From NCBI GenBank assembly GCA_001915995.1, contig MNRO01000018.1, positions 1-64,000 on the forward strand: a stretch of 64,000 nucleotides of DNA. The letters run 5' to 3'. Positions 41,548-50,203 of the stretch are shown one piece after another. The translations under genes and the position numbers were made by a program. A model generated the notes under the pieces. That model was not told the origin of the DNA and ran no database searches. It was given only the letters and a program-made list of their open reading frames with translations. Positions within the stretch are counted from its first letter, which is position 1. Each line of letters starts with the position of its first letter. Origin of the DNA: Clostridium sp. 26_21 (GTDB lineage: Bacteria; Bacillota; Clostridia; TANB77; CAG-508).

Positions 41548-42573
41548 GTGAAATTAACAGACTTTAATTATGAATTACCAGAAAGATTAATAGCACAAGT
41601 ACCAATAGAAAAAAGAGACGAATCAAGATTAATGGTATTAGATAGAAATACACAAACAATAGAACACAAAGTATTTAAAGATATTATAGATTATTTACAA
41701 CCAGGTGATTGTCTTGTAAGAAATAATACAAAAGTTTTACCAGCACGTTTATATGGAAAAAAAGAAACAGGAGCACATGTTGAATTTCTATTATTAAACA
41801 GAATAGAAGGAGACATTTGGAAGTGTATAGTAAGACCTGGAAATAAATTACATGTAGGGGCAAAAGTTAATTTTGGAGATGGATTGTTAAATGCAGAAGT
41901 ATTAGATACAATGCCTGGAGGAACAAGAAAAGTTAAATTTACATATCAAGGAATATTTAATGAAATATTAGATAAAATTGGTTTAATGCCATTACCTCCA
42001 TATATACATGAAGAATTAAAAGAAAATGACAGATATCAAACAGTATATGCAAAATATGAAGGATCAGCTGCTGCCCCAACAGCAGGATTGCATTTTACAG
42101 ATGAACTATTAAAGAAAATAGAAGAAAAAGGTGTAAAAATTGCAAATGTAACATTACATGTTGGAATAGGAACATTTAGACCAGTAAAAGAAGAAAATAT
42201 AGAAGAACATGATATGCATACAGAACATTACTACATTAAGCAAGAAGATGTAGATAAAATAAATGAGACAAAGAAAAATGGTGGAAGAGTTATAGCAGTT
42301 GGAACAACATCTTGTAGAGTATTAGAGACAATTGCAGATGAAAATACAGGTATGGTACATGTAACAGAAGGAGATACAAATATTTTCATATATCCAGGAT
42401 ATAAATTCAAATGTATAGATGGATTAATAACAAATTTTCATTTACCAGAATCAACATTAGTAATGTTGGTATCAGCATTAGCTGGAAGAGAATATATATT
42501 AAAAGCATATAATGAAGCAGTAAAACAAGAATATAAATTTTTCAGTTTTGGAGATGCAATGTTCATAAAATAG
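41548..42573 (+). CDS. queA: tRNA preQ1(34) S-adenosylmethionine ribosyltransferase-isomerase QueA
   Basis: A 341-residue enzyme that uses the ribosyl part of S-adenosylmethionine to turn preQ1 in the tRNA anticodon into epoxyqueuosine. Family blocks include the start L-T-D-F-N-Y-E-L-P-E-R-L-I-A-Q, then D-E-S-R-L-M-V-L-D-R, N-N-T-K-V-L-P-A-R-L, G-S-A-A-A-P-T-A-G-L-H-F-T and N-F-H-L-P-E-S-T-L. Full length. It starts at GTG after AAAGGAAG. tgt, the enzyme for the earlier step, follows about 1.1 kb on, with one gene between. Confidence 0.95.
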   Translation: MKLTDFNYELPERLIAQVPIEKRDESRLMVLDRNTQTIEHKVFKDIIDYLQPGDCLVRNNTKVLPARLYGKKETGAHVEFLLLNRIEGDIWKCIVRPGNKLHVGAKVNFGDGLLNAEVLDTMPGGTRKVKFTYQGIFNEILDKIGLMPLPPYIHEELKENDRYQTVYAKYEGSAAAPTAGLHFTDELLKKIEEKGVKIANVTLHVGIGTFRPVKEENIEEHDMHTEHYYIKQEDVDKINETKKNGGRVIAVGTTSCRVLETIADENTGMVHVTEGDTNIFIYPGYKFKCIDGLITNFHLPESTLVMLVSALAGREYILKAYNEAVKQEYKFFSFGDAMFIK

Positions 42574-42585
42574 AAAGGCATACAA

Positions 42586-43662
42586 ATGAGTAAAGAAAAC
42601 TTACCAATATCAGTTGATAATAATAAATCATTAGCAGAAAAAAGAAAAGAAAAAAGAGATTTTGAACAAATAAAAAGAAGTGCTAAAACAGCAATAAGTG
42701 CAGGGCTTGCAGTAGCTGGAGGGTTGGCAGTGTGGTTTGGAGCAGGTATTCCACCAATAGCTATTGCTGGAGGAGTTGCTTTATGTGGATTTGGTACAAA
42801 TGCAGTATATAAAAAAGTATATAAGTCAGCAGGAAAAGATTCAATGTTTGTTTTTGCTAAGAACTTAAAAGGAGAATTAGAAATTGGACAAAATTCACTA
42901 GAATTTAAGAAAGCACAAAAAATAAAAGAATTAAAAACTGCTGAAAAAGCTGCGAGTATGGGATTAGGAATGATTGTATCATTAAAAAATATTCAGCAGA
43001 TGTATGAAGATGAAGAAGTCGAAACACACCCATCAAAAGATGGAAGGAGTAATGTATATCCACAAGTATTCAGTACAGTAACACATGGTGATAATATTAA
43101 AACACTAGAAGCGTTAGAAACATTGGGATATATTCAGATAAATAGAAAAGATTTTAAAAAGAAAAGTACATTTGCTTTTGAACGATTGGGATTTGGAGAA
43201 AAGGAATCTGCCAAAAAAGCTTTTTTGGCACAATTTAATCCTGATGAAAGAAAATTGTATGAACATGATTTTTTTAATATAGCAGTACAAATAACAGACA
43301 AAAAAATTAATGTTGACGAATTAGTTCAAAAATATATAAATGTAAATCAAATAGATAAGAGTAATATACAAGAAAGAAAAGCAGTAAAAACAATTGGACT
43401 TATTTTTAAAACTTTAAAAAATTCAAAAATAGATGTTAAAATAGATGAATTAGGTGAGTCTCAAATAGTATATGATTCAGATAGATCACTTTTGACAAGA
43501 GTTCAAGAAGAAAGTAAAGACAAATGTGAAGAATATAGAAAAAAAATGTATGTTGGAAATGAAATAGAACAAACTCCAGTTCAAGCAAAAGATCAAAATG
43601 AAATAACTCAAGAAAATGTAACTAAAAATCAACAAAATAAAGATGAAGAAATAGAACATTAA
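42586..43662 (+). CDS. Unrecognised protein between queA and tgt
   Basis: A 358-residue protein. A charged start (about 1-36) is followed by a hydrophobic hairpin at about 39-72 (A-I-S-A-G-L-A-V-A-G-G-L-A-V-W, then A-I-A-G-G-V-A-L-C-G-F), and then about 280 soluble residues rich in Lys and Glu, ending in a Gln/Asn-rich tail. A repeated pattern around L-E-A-L-E-T-L-G-Y-I-Q-I-N and K-K-S-T-F-A-F-E-R-L-G-F-G may be a winged-helix-like segment; that is weak. It starts 12 bases after the queA stop and ends 16 bases before tgt, so it is likely part of the same transcript. No known queuosine protein fits. No function is offered. Confidence 0.6.
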   Translation: MSKENLPISVDNNKSLAEKRKEKRDFEQIKRSAKTAISAGLAVAGGLAVWFGAGIPPIAIAGGVALCGFGTNAVYKKVYKSAGKDSMFVFAKNLKGELEIGQNSLEFKKAQKIKELKTAEKAASMGLGMIVSLKNIQQMYEDEEVETHPSKDGRSNVYPQVFSTVTHGDNIKTLEALETLGYIQINRKDFKKKSTFAFERLGFGEKESAKKAFLAQFNPDERKLYEHDFFNIAVQITDKKINVDELVQKYINVNQIDKSNIQERKAVKTIGLIFKTLKNSKIDVKIDELGESQIVYDSDRSLLTRVQEESKDKCEEYRKKMYVGNEIEQTPVQAKDQNEITQENVTKNQQNKDEEIEH

Positions 43663-43678
43663 AAGAAAGGATGAGAAA

Positions 43679-44803
43679 ATGAAGCCAGCAGTAACTTATG
43701 AATTATTACATGAATGTAAACAAACAGGAGCAAGAAGAGGAGTTATCCATACACCACATGGAGATATACAAACACCAATTTTTATGCCAGTAGGAACACA
43801 AGCTACAGTCAAATCAATGACTCCAGAAGAATTAAAAGAAGAAGTAAAAGCACAAATAATATTATCAAACACATATCATTTATACTTAAGACCAGGTCAA
43901 GAAATTGTAAAAGAAGCAGGTGGACTTCATAACTTTATGAAATGGGATAGACCAATATTAACAGATAGTGGAGGATTTCAAGTATTTAGTTTAAGTTCAT
44001 TAAGAAAAATAACAGAAGAAGGAGTTGCATTTCATTCACATTTGGATGGTAGTAAACATTTATTTACACCAGAAAGTGTAATGAAAACAGAAGAAGATTT
44101 AGGTGCAGATATAATAATGGCATTTGATGAATGTTGTCCATATCCATCAACATATGAGTATACAAAAAATTCAATGGAAAGAACAACAAGATGGGCAAAA
44201 AGATGTAAAGAGGCTCATACAACAGAAAATCAAGCATTATTTGGAATAATACAAGGTGGATTTTTCGAAGATTTAAGAAAAAAATCAGCAGAAGATTTAA
44301 TTGCATTAGATTTACCAGGTTATGCAATTGGTGGAATAAGTGTAGGAGAGCCAAAAGAAGAATTTTTAAAAATGTTATATTATACAACACCATTAATGCC
44401 AAAAGATAAGCCAAGATATTTAATGGGAGTTGGAACACCAGATTATTTAATAGAAGCGGCATTAGCTGGAATAGATATGTGTGATTGTGTATTACCAACA
44501 AGAATTGCAAGAAATGGTACAGCATTAACATCACATGGAAAAGTAGTTGTAAGAAATGCAACTTATGAAAGAGACTGGACACCATTAGATCCAGAATGTG
44601 ATTGTTACACATGTAAAAATTATACAAGAGCATATATAAGACATCTAGTAAAAGCAAATGAAATATTAGGAGTAAGATTATTATCAATTCATAACTTGAG
44701 ATTTTTAACTAGATTAATGGAAAATATAAGAACAGCAATTGAAAATGATAGATTAGGAGATTTTAGAACAGAATTTTATAAAAAATATGGTTATGAAGAC
44801 TAA
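43679..44803 (+). CDS. tgt: tRNA-guanine transglycosylase
   Basis: A 374-residue enzyme that swaps guanine 34 of certain tRNAs for the queuosine precursor preQ1. Family motifs: P-I-F-M-P-V-G-T-Q-A-T-V-K near the start, D-S-G-G-F-Q-V-F-S-L with the substrate-binding Asp, F-D-E-C-C-P-Y, G-I-I-Q-G-G, and V-L-P-T-R-I-A-R-N-G-T with the nucleophile Asp just before it in D-M-C-D-C-V. Zinc ligands appear in C-D-C-Y-T-C and the following R-H-L. Full length and complete. With queA this makes the last two tRNA-acting steps; queC, queD, queE and queF are not in the window. Confidence 0.96.
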   Translation: MKPAVTYELLHECKQTGARRGVIHTPHGDIQTPIFMPVGTQATVKSMTPEELKEEVKAQIILSNTYHLYLRPGQEIVKEAGGLHNFMKWDRPILTDSGGFQVFSLSSLRKITEEGVAFHSHLDGSKHLFTPESVMKTEEDLGADIIMAFDECCPYPSTYEYTKNSMERTTRWAKRCKEAHTTENQALFGIIQGGFFEDLRKKSAEDLIALDLPGYAIGGISVGEPKEEFLKMLYYTTPLMPKDKPRYLMGVGTPDYLIEAALAGIDMCDCVLPTRIARNGTALTSHGKVVVRNATYERDWTPLDPECDCYTCKNYTRAYIRHLVKANEILGVRLLSIHNLRFLTRLMENIRTAIENDRLGDFRTEFYKKYGYED

Positions 44804-44821
44804 AGAAAAAGGAGGAAAAAA

Positions 44822-46150
44822 ATGCAATTATATTATGAGGAAGAAAAAAATACTAAAAAATCTAAAGCACCTATTTTTATAGGAATATTTATATTATTAT
44901 TATTAATATTAACGGTAGTAATAGTATATTTGATTATGTATTTGAAATCAAATGTTTTAAAAGTAAAAATAGATGGAAAATCAAATAGTGAATTTGCTAA
45001 GTTAATAGTGCAAGCAGATTCAAATGGAGAAACAGAAATGTATTTTCCAATTAGAAAGATAGCAAAATATTTTGGATATAAAGATTATTCTGGAGATTTT
45101 AAAACTAAATCAGAAGATAGTACAAAATGTTATGTTGATAATGAAACAGAAATTGCAATGTTTACTCAAAATTCTGATACATTAATAATTTCAAGAGAAG
45201 ATACACCAATAGAAGAATTTACATTAGATAAAAGAGTTATAGAAAAAAATGGAGAATTATATACTACTATTGATGGAATTGAAAAAGCATTTAATATTAC
45301 TTTTAACTATAAAACTGAAACTAAACAAGTTACAATATATACAATGGAATATTTGGTGCAATATTATGCAACAAAATTAAAGCTTGAAAAGCCATCAGAA
45401 GAATATGCAGATAAAAAAGCAATTCTTAATCAAATGATAATTTTTTATGATGAAACAATGAAAAAATATGGTGTAATGGATGTAACAACAGGAAAATATG
45501 TATTAGAGAATAAATATGATTCTATTTCATATTTACCATATTCATCTCAATTTTTAGTTCAAAGTAATAAGAAATATGGGGTTATGGATAAAAATGCAAA
45601 AGTAAAATTGAAGATAGCTTATGATGAAATAAAGATTGGTGATAATACTAAAGGATTATATGTAGTAAAAGAAAATGATTTATATGGTGTTGTAGATAAT
45701 TCAGGAAATGTTATAATTCAATCTAACTATAATCAAATTGGTGTGGATTTGGATACTTTTGGAGAAAATGGCTTAGAAAATCAATATGTTCTAGTAGGAG
45801 AAGTTATACCAGTAAAACGTGATAAATTATGGGGATTTTATAACATAAAAGGAGAAAAAATAACAGATTTAATTTTTACAGAAGTAGGATGTAATAGTGC
45901 AAAAGTTGCAAACGCATATCCTGCAGTTGTTATTCCAAGTTTTAAAGCAATAGTTGTAAAACTTATTAATCAAGCAAATGAAGAAAAATATACAATTATT
46001 AATACAGGTGGCCAACAATTAGTTACAGCAGTTTTAGATTCAGTATATTTAATACCAGATGCTTCAACTGGAAAAAATACATATTATATAACATATAATG
46101 GAAATACAAAAAATGCTGAAGAAACATTATCAGCAATAGGATATAAATAA
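44822..46150 (+). CDS. Membrane-anchored WG-repeat protein
   Basis: A 442-residue protein. A membrane helix near residues 20-43 precedes an extracytoplasmic part. Residues about 55-175 look like a copper amine oxidase N-terminal-type (stalk) domain (Y-F-P-I-R-K-I-A-K-Y-F-G-Y and I-D-G-I-E-K-A-F-N-I-T). The second half has KWG/WG repeats: K-K-Y-G-V-M-D-V-T-T-G-K, K-K-Y-G-V-M-D-K-N-A, D-L-Y-G-V-V-D-N-S-G and K-L-W-G-F-Y-N-I-K-G, each with a following Y-D- or Y-N-type turn. WG repeats form beta-structures of unknown function. It follows tgt by 18 bases. No enzyme motif seen. Confidence 0.8.
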   Translation: MQLYYEEEKNTKKSKAPIFIGIFILLLLILTVVIVYLIMYLKSNVLKVKIDGKSNSEFAKLIVQADSNGETEMYFPIRKIAKYFGYKDYSGDFKTKSEDSTKCYVDNETEIAMFTQNSDTLIISREDTPIEEFTLDKRVIEKNGELYTTIDGIEKAFNITFNYKTETKQVTIYTMEYLVQYYATKLKLEKPSEEYADKKAILNQMIIFYDETMKKYGVMDVTTGKYVLENKYDSISYLPYSSQFLVQSNKKYGVMDKNAKVKLKIAYDEIKIGDNTKGLYVVKENDLYGVVDNSGNVIIQSNYNQIGVDLDTFGENGLENQYVLVGEVIPVKRDKLWGFYNIKGEKITDLIFTEVGCNSAKVANAYPAVVIPSFKAIVVKLINQANEEKYTIINTGGQQLVTAVLDSVYLIPDASTGKNTYYITYNGNTKNAEETLSAIGYK

Positions 46151-46173
46151 AATTCAAAAGAAGAAAGGAGAAA

Positions 46174-46212
46174 ATGTTAAAAATAACATTTAAAGCGAAA
46201 AAATGGCAGTAA
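46174..46212 (+). CDS. Possible 12-codon upstream ORF overlapping the DUF4321 start
   Basis: ATG 46174 follows an excellent AAAGGAG site (46165-46171) and encodes M-L-K-I-T-F-K-A-K-K-W-Q before TAA at 46210-46212. The DUF4321 ATG (46203) lies inside it in another frame and has no ribosome site of its own. Translation of this short frame may deliver ribosomes to the next gene. A sequencing slip in the A runs is the other explanation. Confidence 0.4.
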   Translation: MLKITFKAKKWQ

Positions 46213-46460
46213 AAAGTAAAAATACATGGGTTTTAATAATATTTATATGTGCAGGATTAGTAATTGGAGGACTTATAGGACAATTGGCTGCGCAAGTTGA
46301 TTGGTTGAGTTGGCTAGCATTTGGACAACAATTTGGATTATCAGAACCACTAGTTTTAGATTTAAGTGTGCTAAAAATAACATTTGCATTTATTGTTAAT
46401 ATAAATATGGCAAGTATTATTGGAATGGCAATAGCTTTATTCATATATAGATGGATTTAA
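46203..46460 (+). CDS. DUF4321 family membrane protein
   Basis: An 85-residue protein with two hydrophobic segments, V-L-I-I-F-I-C-A-G-L-V-I-G-G-L-I-G and, at the end, M-A-S-I-I-G-M-A-I-A-L-F-I-Y. The opening S-K-N-T-W plus G-L-V-I-G-G-L-I-G is characteristic of DUF4321, a small family of Clostridia and related Firmicutes with no known function. It lies 53 bases after the WG-repeat gene, with its start inside the short frame at 46174. A run of Lys codons makes the N-terminus sensitive to base-count errors. Confidence 0.75.
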   Translation: MAVKSKNTWVLIIFICAGLVIGGLIGQLAAQVDWLSWLAFGQQFGLSEPLVLDLSVLKITFAFIVNINMASIIGMAIALFIYRWI

Positions 46461-46485
46461 TAATCGAAAGGGGATTTGTGTTTTG

Positions 46486-47523
46486 ATGAAAGGATATGAA
46501 ATATTAAAAAAAGGAAAACATACATCAAATAAATTTTGGATTGTATATATTGTTTGTATTATTGTTTTAGCATTGTCTGCAATATCAATGAATGAGAGAA
46601 TTGAAAAAGAAAAACCAAATGCTACAGATTTTACAGAAAATGGGGCAATCGGAACAGAACAAGGAAAATATGTATATTTACAAGTTGATGCATTAAGTGA
46701 TGTAATAGCAACATATGGATATGAAGGCCAAGAAGGTGTTGAAAAATATTATATAGCACTTAATGGAAATTATTGGTATTTAGTAAGCTTAGATAGTACA
46801 ACATATGAAGAATTAAAAAATATTCAATTATATTCAAAAGGAGAACTTGAAAACAAACCAGCATCAGTTACTATTTATGGTATAACGAAAAGTGTTCCAG
46901 ATGAGTTGAAACAAATTGCTATAGATTTTTATAATAGTGGATTTGATAGTGATGAAGGAAAGATTACAATTGATGATTTTGAAAAATATTTTGGTAGTGT
47001 ATTACTAGATACATCTGAAACACCTGTTGATTTAACAATAGAAACAGTATTAGCATTAATTGCAGTTATAACATTAGTTGTGACTATAATATTACAATTG
47101 GCTCATAAAGTTACTAGAATGAAAGTAATGAAATATTTAAAGAAAAATGAATATGAACAAGAATTACAAAGAGAATTAGATGATAACATAGAAAAAACAT
47201 TTTTTAATGACAGATTAATCATAACAAAAGATTATATAGTTGATACAACAAAAGGCTCATTTGTTGCTGTGAGAATTTCAGATATAAAATGGATATATAC
47301 ACATAGATTAAAATATTATGGTGTTGTTGCGATTTCAAATAATATAATATTACGCTTAAATGATGGAAAAACACAATTTCAAATATTAGATACAAAGGGA
47401 AAATTATCAGATGAGTTTGAAAATGTTTTTAATGAGATTTGTGATAAACTTTCTAATGATGTATTAAAAGGTTATACAGATGAAAATATTAAGGAATTTA
47501 ATCAATATAAAAAAAGTATATAA
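46486..47523 (+). CDS. Two-helix membrane protein of unknown function
   Basis: About 345 residues. Hydrophobic helices lie near 19-37 and 187-207, enclosing a region of about 150 residues predicted outside, and a C-terminal cytoplasmic domain of about 130 residues that contains V-A-V-R-I-S-D-I-K-W-I-Y-T-H-R, a strand-rich pattern like PH-type (YcxB/DUF6709-like) domains; that resemblance is tentative. AAAGGGG lies at 46467-46473; both ATG 46486 and the adjoining TTG 46483 could start it. The stop lies in the left arm of a two-way terminator. No function assigned. Confidence 0.6.
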   Translation: MKGYEILKKGKHTSNKFWIVYIVCIIVLALSAISMNERIEKEKPNATDFTENGAIGTEQGKYVYLQVDALSDVIATYGYEGQEGVEKYYIALNGNYWYLVSLDSTTYEELKNIQLYSKGELENKPASVTIYGITKSVPDELKQIAIDFYNSGFDSDEGKITIDDFEKYFGSVLLDTSETPVDLTIETVLALIAVITLVVTIILQLAHKVTRMKVMKYLKKNEYEQELQRELDDNIEKTFFNDRLIITKDYIVDTTKGSFVAVRISDIKWIYTHRLKYYGVVAISNNIILRLNDGKTQFQILDTKGKLSDEFENVFNEICDKLSNDVLKGYTDENIKEFNQYKKSI

Positions 47524-47550
47524 AAGGATAATCATATAGATTATCCTTTT
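47522..47550. terminator. Bidirectional terminator between convergent genes
   Basis: AAAAGGATAATC (47522-47533) and GATTATCCTTTT (47539-47550) form a perfect 12-bp stem with A and T runs on the two sides. It overlaps the stops of both converging genes. Confidence 0.92.
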
Positions 47551-47867
47551 AATCTAATTAATATTGCTATTGATAATAATATAAGCAAAACGCCAACAAC
47601 TATAAGACAAATACTTAAAATATTTGTTAATTGTAAGTCAAAATTTGAAGCACTTACAGCAGTTGAATATTGTGCTGAATTAGATGTTGATTTTGTTGTA
47701 GTTGCTTTTGTATTAGTACTAGATGTTTGTGTTGTTGCAGTTGTATTTGAAGTAGTTTGATTAGTAGATAAACTTGTTGTAGATGTTTCTGCAAATACTA
47801 TACAATTATATGATAAAATCATAAATAAAATTCCTACAATAAATAATAATTTTGATGTTTTTGACAT
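47541..47867 (-). CDS. Small Thr/Ser-rich secreted protein with C-terminal membrane helix
   Basis: A 108-residue protein. A signal peptide (1-26, ending V-F-A) is followed by a spacer of about 45 residues, nearly half Thr and Ser, then D-L-Q-L-T-N-I and a hydrophobic helix with a short basic end. The Thr-rich low-complexity part resembles the linker of the LPKTG protein at 14860, but no LPXTG motif is present. GGAGG precedes the ATG at 47867. It has its own strong promoter and faces its left neighbour. Probably a wall- or membrane-exposed spacer protein; no family known to me. Confidence 0.65.
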   Translation of the reverse strand: MSKTSKLLFIVGILFMILSYNCIVFAETSTTSLSTNQTTSNTTATTQTSSTNTKATTTKSTSNSAQYSTAVSASNFDLQLTNILSICLIVVGVLLILLSIAILIRLKG

Positions 47868-47910
47868 TTGTAAAACCTCCTACAAATAAAAATTATAATA
47901 ATACTATATA

Positions 47911-47939
47911 ATAATAGCAAAACACAAAAAAAAAGTCAA
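47911..47939 (-). promoter_or_regulatory. Promoter of the Thr-rich small protein
   Basis: On the minus strand TTGACT (47939-47934), 17 bases, TATTAT (47916-47911). The ATG lies 43 bases further. Confidence 0.65.
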
Positions 47940-48047
47940 TTATAAATATGTAATAATTGTATGAAAAAAATAATTAAAAAAGTAGATTTTTATTAAAAAT
48001 TGTGATATAGTAAAACAAGATTAAATCAATTGAAAGGATGTATAAAG

Positions 48048-48383
48048 ATGGAAATAAACGAAGAAAAAAGAAACAAATTTATGGAATACGCAGGAAAGAG
48101 AGTAAACAATGTATTACATGATATGCAAATATTAGAGCCAATGGCAAGAAGTAATAGTTATGATTTTACAAAAGAAGATGTTGAAGAAATGTTTGGTGCA
48201 ATGCAATCAACATTAGATGATGTAAGATCAGAATTTAATAAGAAATTCGAAGAAAAAGCAAGAAATGAGAAAAAAGTATTTTCTTTTGGAAATACAAAAG
48301 TAGTTGCAGAAAAAGTAGAAGATGAAGTAATTGATTTAGATAATAATGAAACAACATCAAGTGAAGATGTAGAAATATTTTAA
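48048..48383 (+). CDS. Small acidic protein of unknown function
   Basis: A 111-residue soluble protein, predicted largely helical: E-E-K-R-N-K-F-M-E-Y-A-G-K-R-V-N-N-V-L-H-D-M-Q and a second helical stretch D-V-E-E-M-F-G-A-M-Q-S-T-L-D-D-V-R. The end is acidic (D-L-D-N-N-E and following). It starts at ATG 48048, 9 bases after AAAGGA; the TTG upstream frame from 48030 is rejected. A clear terminator follows. I do not recognise it. Confidence 0.65.
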   Translation: MEINEEKRNKFMEYAGKRVNNVLHDMQILEPMARSNSYDFTKEDVEEMFGAMQSTLDDVRSEFNKKFEEKARNEKKVFSFGNTKVVAEKVEDEVIDLDNNETTSSEDVEIF

Positions 48384-48387
48384 TATT

Positions 48388-48432
48388 AAAGAAACCCTAA
48401 AGTAATATTTATTACATTAGGGTTTCTTTTTA
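48388..48432 (+). terminator. Rho-independent terminator
   Basis: AAAGAAACCCTAA (48388-48400) pairs with TTAGGGTTTCTTT (48417-48429) around a 16-base loop with further pairing, and a T run follows. Confidence 0.9.
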
Positions 48433-48434
48433 GA

Positions 48435-48914
48435 TTATGCATCTTTATCAAGTGTTAAGAATCCAATCAAAAAGTCTTTTAGATAAGGAACAGAAAGATA
48501 CAAAATATTACGAATAATAGCATTTGTATCAATTCCTTCAATAAAAGCACGAAGTTTTTCTTCAATAATACTTTCAGTATATTCTTTATCAGCTTTAACT
48601 TGAGAATAATATCTTTCAATGCTTAGAACACTTGGAGACAGTGCTGTTTGAAGTTCTTCCCGAGACATATGACCATTTGCAACAGCTTTAAAACAGGAGT
48701 TTACATAATCAAAATCCTGAATAAAAAACTCATGACTACGAGGATAATAGTTATCCCAATTATATAGAGGACCCCAATTGATTTTTAAACTTGTTTCCAA
48801 ATCTTCTGTTGCACATGAATCAAATACATCAAAGGCATTTTGCTTAATTTGAGCTAATTCAATTTCTTCTTCATATAATTCCCGATATTGCTTCAAAAAC
48901 TCAAAACCAGTCAT
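48435..48914 (-). CDS. Unrecognised soluble protein, minus strand
   Basis: A 159-residue protein, starting M-T-G-F-E-F-L-K-Q-Y-R-E-L-Y-E-E-E-I-E-L. It is helical and acidic in the first third, with W-G-P-L-Y-N-W-D-N-Y-Y-P-R-S in the middle and a hydrophobic C-terminal stretch L-Y-L-S-V-P-Y-L-K-D-F-L-I-G-F-L. ATG 48914 follows AAAGGGGA; the longer frame to 48932 includes that site and is rejected. It has the cleanest promoter on this strand. It uses more C and G than the genes around it (codons such as CGA, CCC, TCC on its reading strand), which may indicate arrival by transfer. No family recognised. Confidence 0.6.
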   Translation of the reverse strand: MTGFEFLKQYRELYEEEIELAQIKQNAFDVFDSCATEDLETSLKINWGPLYNWDNYYPRSHEFFIQDFDYVNSCFKAVANGHMSREELQTALSPSVLSIERYYSQVKADKEYTESIIEEKLRAFIEGIDTNAIIRNILYLSVPYLKDFLIGFLTLDKDA

Positions 48915-48962
48915 AATTGAATCCCCTTTCAAAGGTATTAGGTTAATTGACTTGATAGTTCG

Positions 48963-48991
48963 ATTATAGCATCTAGAATATATTTAGTCAA
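48963..48991 (-). promoter_or_regulatory. Strong promoter of the minus-strand orphan gene
   Basis: On the minus strand TTGACT (48991-48986), 17 bases, TATAAT (48968-48963), 48 bases before the start. Confidence 0.8.
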
Positions 48992-49007
48992 TAATTAATA
49001 AAAATGT

Positions 49008-49035
49008 TTGAAAACAAATCTAATTATGATATAAT
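49008..49035 (+). promoter_or_regulatory. Promoter of sbcD
   Basis: TTGAAA (49008-49013), 16 bases, TATAAT (49030-49035), 25 bases before the ATG. It is divergent from the promoter at 48963-48991, with 16 bases between them. Confidence 0.75.
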
Positions 49036-49060
49036 TCAAATTGAAAAAAGGAGATTAATT

Positions 49061-50203
49061 ATGAGAATTTTACATTTAGCAGATTTACATTTAGGAAAAA
49101 TATTGCAAGAACAATCATTTTTAGAAGATCAAAAATATATGTTAAATAAAATAATAGAAAAAATAAAAGAAGAAAATATAGAAACAATCTTAATATCAGG
49201 AGATATATATGATAGGAGTATTCCACCAACAGAAGCTGTTGATTTATTAGATGAATTTTTAAATGTTTTAATAAGAGAATTAAAGAGAAAAGTATTTATA
49301 ATTGCAGGAAATCATGATTCAAAAGAAAGATTAGGCTTTGGAAATAAAATATTTGAAGAAGAAGGTTTATATATTTCAAGTAAATATGATGGAAAACTAA
49401 AAAAAGTAGAATTAGAGGATGAATATGGTAAATTAAATATTTATATGTTACCATTTGTAAAACCTGTTGAAGTAAAGCAATATTTTGATGATGAACAATT
49501 TGGATATGATGAGATGATACATAAGATAATTGAAAAAGAAGAGATTAATACAAATGAAAGAAACATTATATTAACACACCAATTTGTAACAGCAAGAGGC
49601 GAAGAGGTTGAGAGAACAGATTCAGAAGTATTATCACTTGGTGGAACAGACAATGTTGATGTATCAAATTATGATAAATTTGATTATGTTGCAATAGGTC
49701 ATGTACATAGACCACAAAGAATTGGAAGAGATACTGCAAGATATGCTGGAACAATGTTAAAATATTCTTTTTCAGAAGTAAAACATAAAAAAACAATGCC
49801 AATATTAGAATTTAAAGAAAAAGGAAATATTGATATAGAACTTGAAGAATTAGTGCCATTAAGAGATATGAGGGAGATTAAAGATACAATTGAAGAATTG
49901 CTAAAAAAAGAAAATTATGAGGGAACAAATACAGATGATTATATTAGAGCAATTATAACAAATGAAGAACCTTTATATGATGCAATTGGGCAAATAAGAA
50001 GCATATATCCAAATGTATTAAAATTAGAGATTCAAAATTCAAAAACAACATTAGAAATTCAACAAGAAAATTTAAAAGAAGTAAAAAATAAAAGTGAAAT
50101 AGAATTATTTAATGAATTTTATAAATTTCAAAATAATGTAGAATTAAATGATGAACAAAAAGAGTATATTGAAAAAATCATAAAAGAAGTAAAGGAGAAT
50201 TAA
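49061..50203 (+). CDS. sbcD: Exonuclease subunit SbcD (Mre11-like)
   Basis: A 380-residue manganese-dependent nuclease. Phosphoesterase motifs: L-H-L-A-D-L-H-L-G-K at the start, S-G-D-I-Y-D-R near 45, A-G-N-H-D-S near 80 and later G-H-V-H-R-P-Q. With SbcC it opens DNA hairpins and removes protein-blocked ends. ATG 49061, preceded by AAAAGGAG, is chosen over an in-frame start at 49004 that lies upstream of the promoter -10. It overlaps sbcC by one base (TAATG). Confidence 0.95.
   Translation: MRILHLADLHLGKILQEQSFLEDQKYMLNKIIEKIKEENIETILISGDIYDRSIPPTEAVDLLDEFLNVLIRELKRKVFIIAGNHDSKERLGFGNKIFEEEGLYISSKYDGKLKKVELEDEYGKLNIYMLPFVKPVEVKQYFDDEQFGYDEMIHKIIEKEEINTNERNIILTHQFVTARGEEVERTDSEVLSLGGTDNVDVSNYDKFDYVAIGHVHRPQRIGRDTARYAGTMLKYSFSEVKHKKTMPILEFKEKGNIDIELEELVPLRDMREIKDTIEELLKKENYEGTNTDDYIRAIITNEEPLYDAIGQIRSIYPNVLKLEIQNSKTTLEIQQENLKEVKNKSEIELFNEFYKFQNNVELNDEQKEYIEKIIKEVKEN

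Noticed and set aside
44064..44687. Long minus-strand frame opposite tgt
   Set aside because: Leu/Ile/His-rich shadow typical of the reverse strand of an AT-rich gene; tgt is certain on the other strand.
39094..46150. Integrated conjugative element around the coupling protein
   Set aside because: Flanking genes are housekeeping (obg, queA, tgt), with no relaxase, integrase or attachment repeats.
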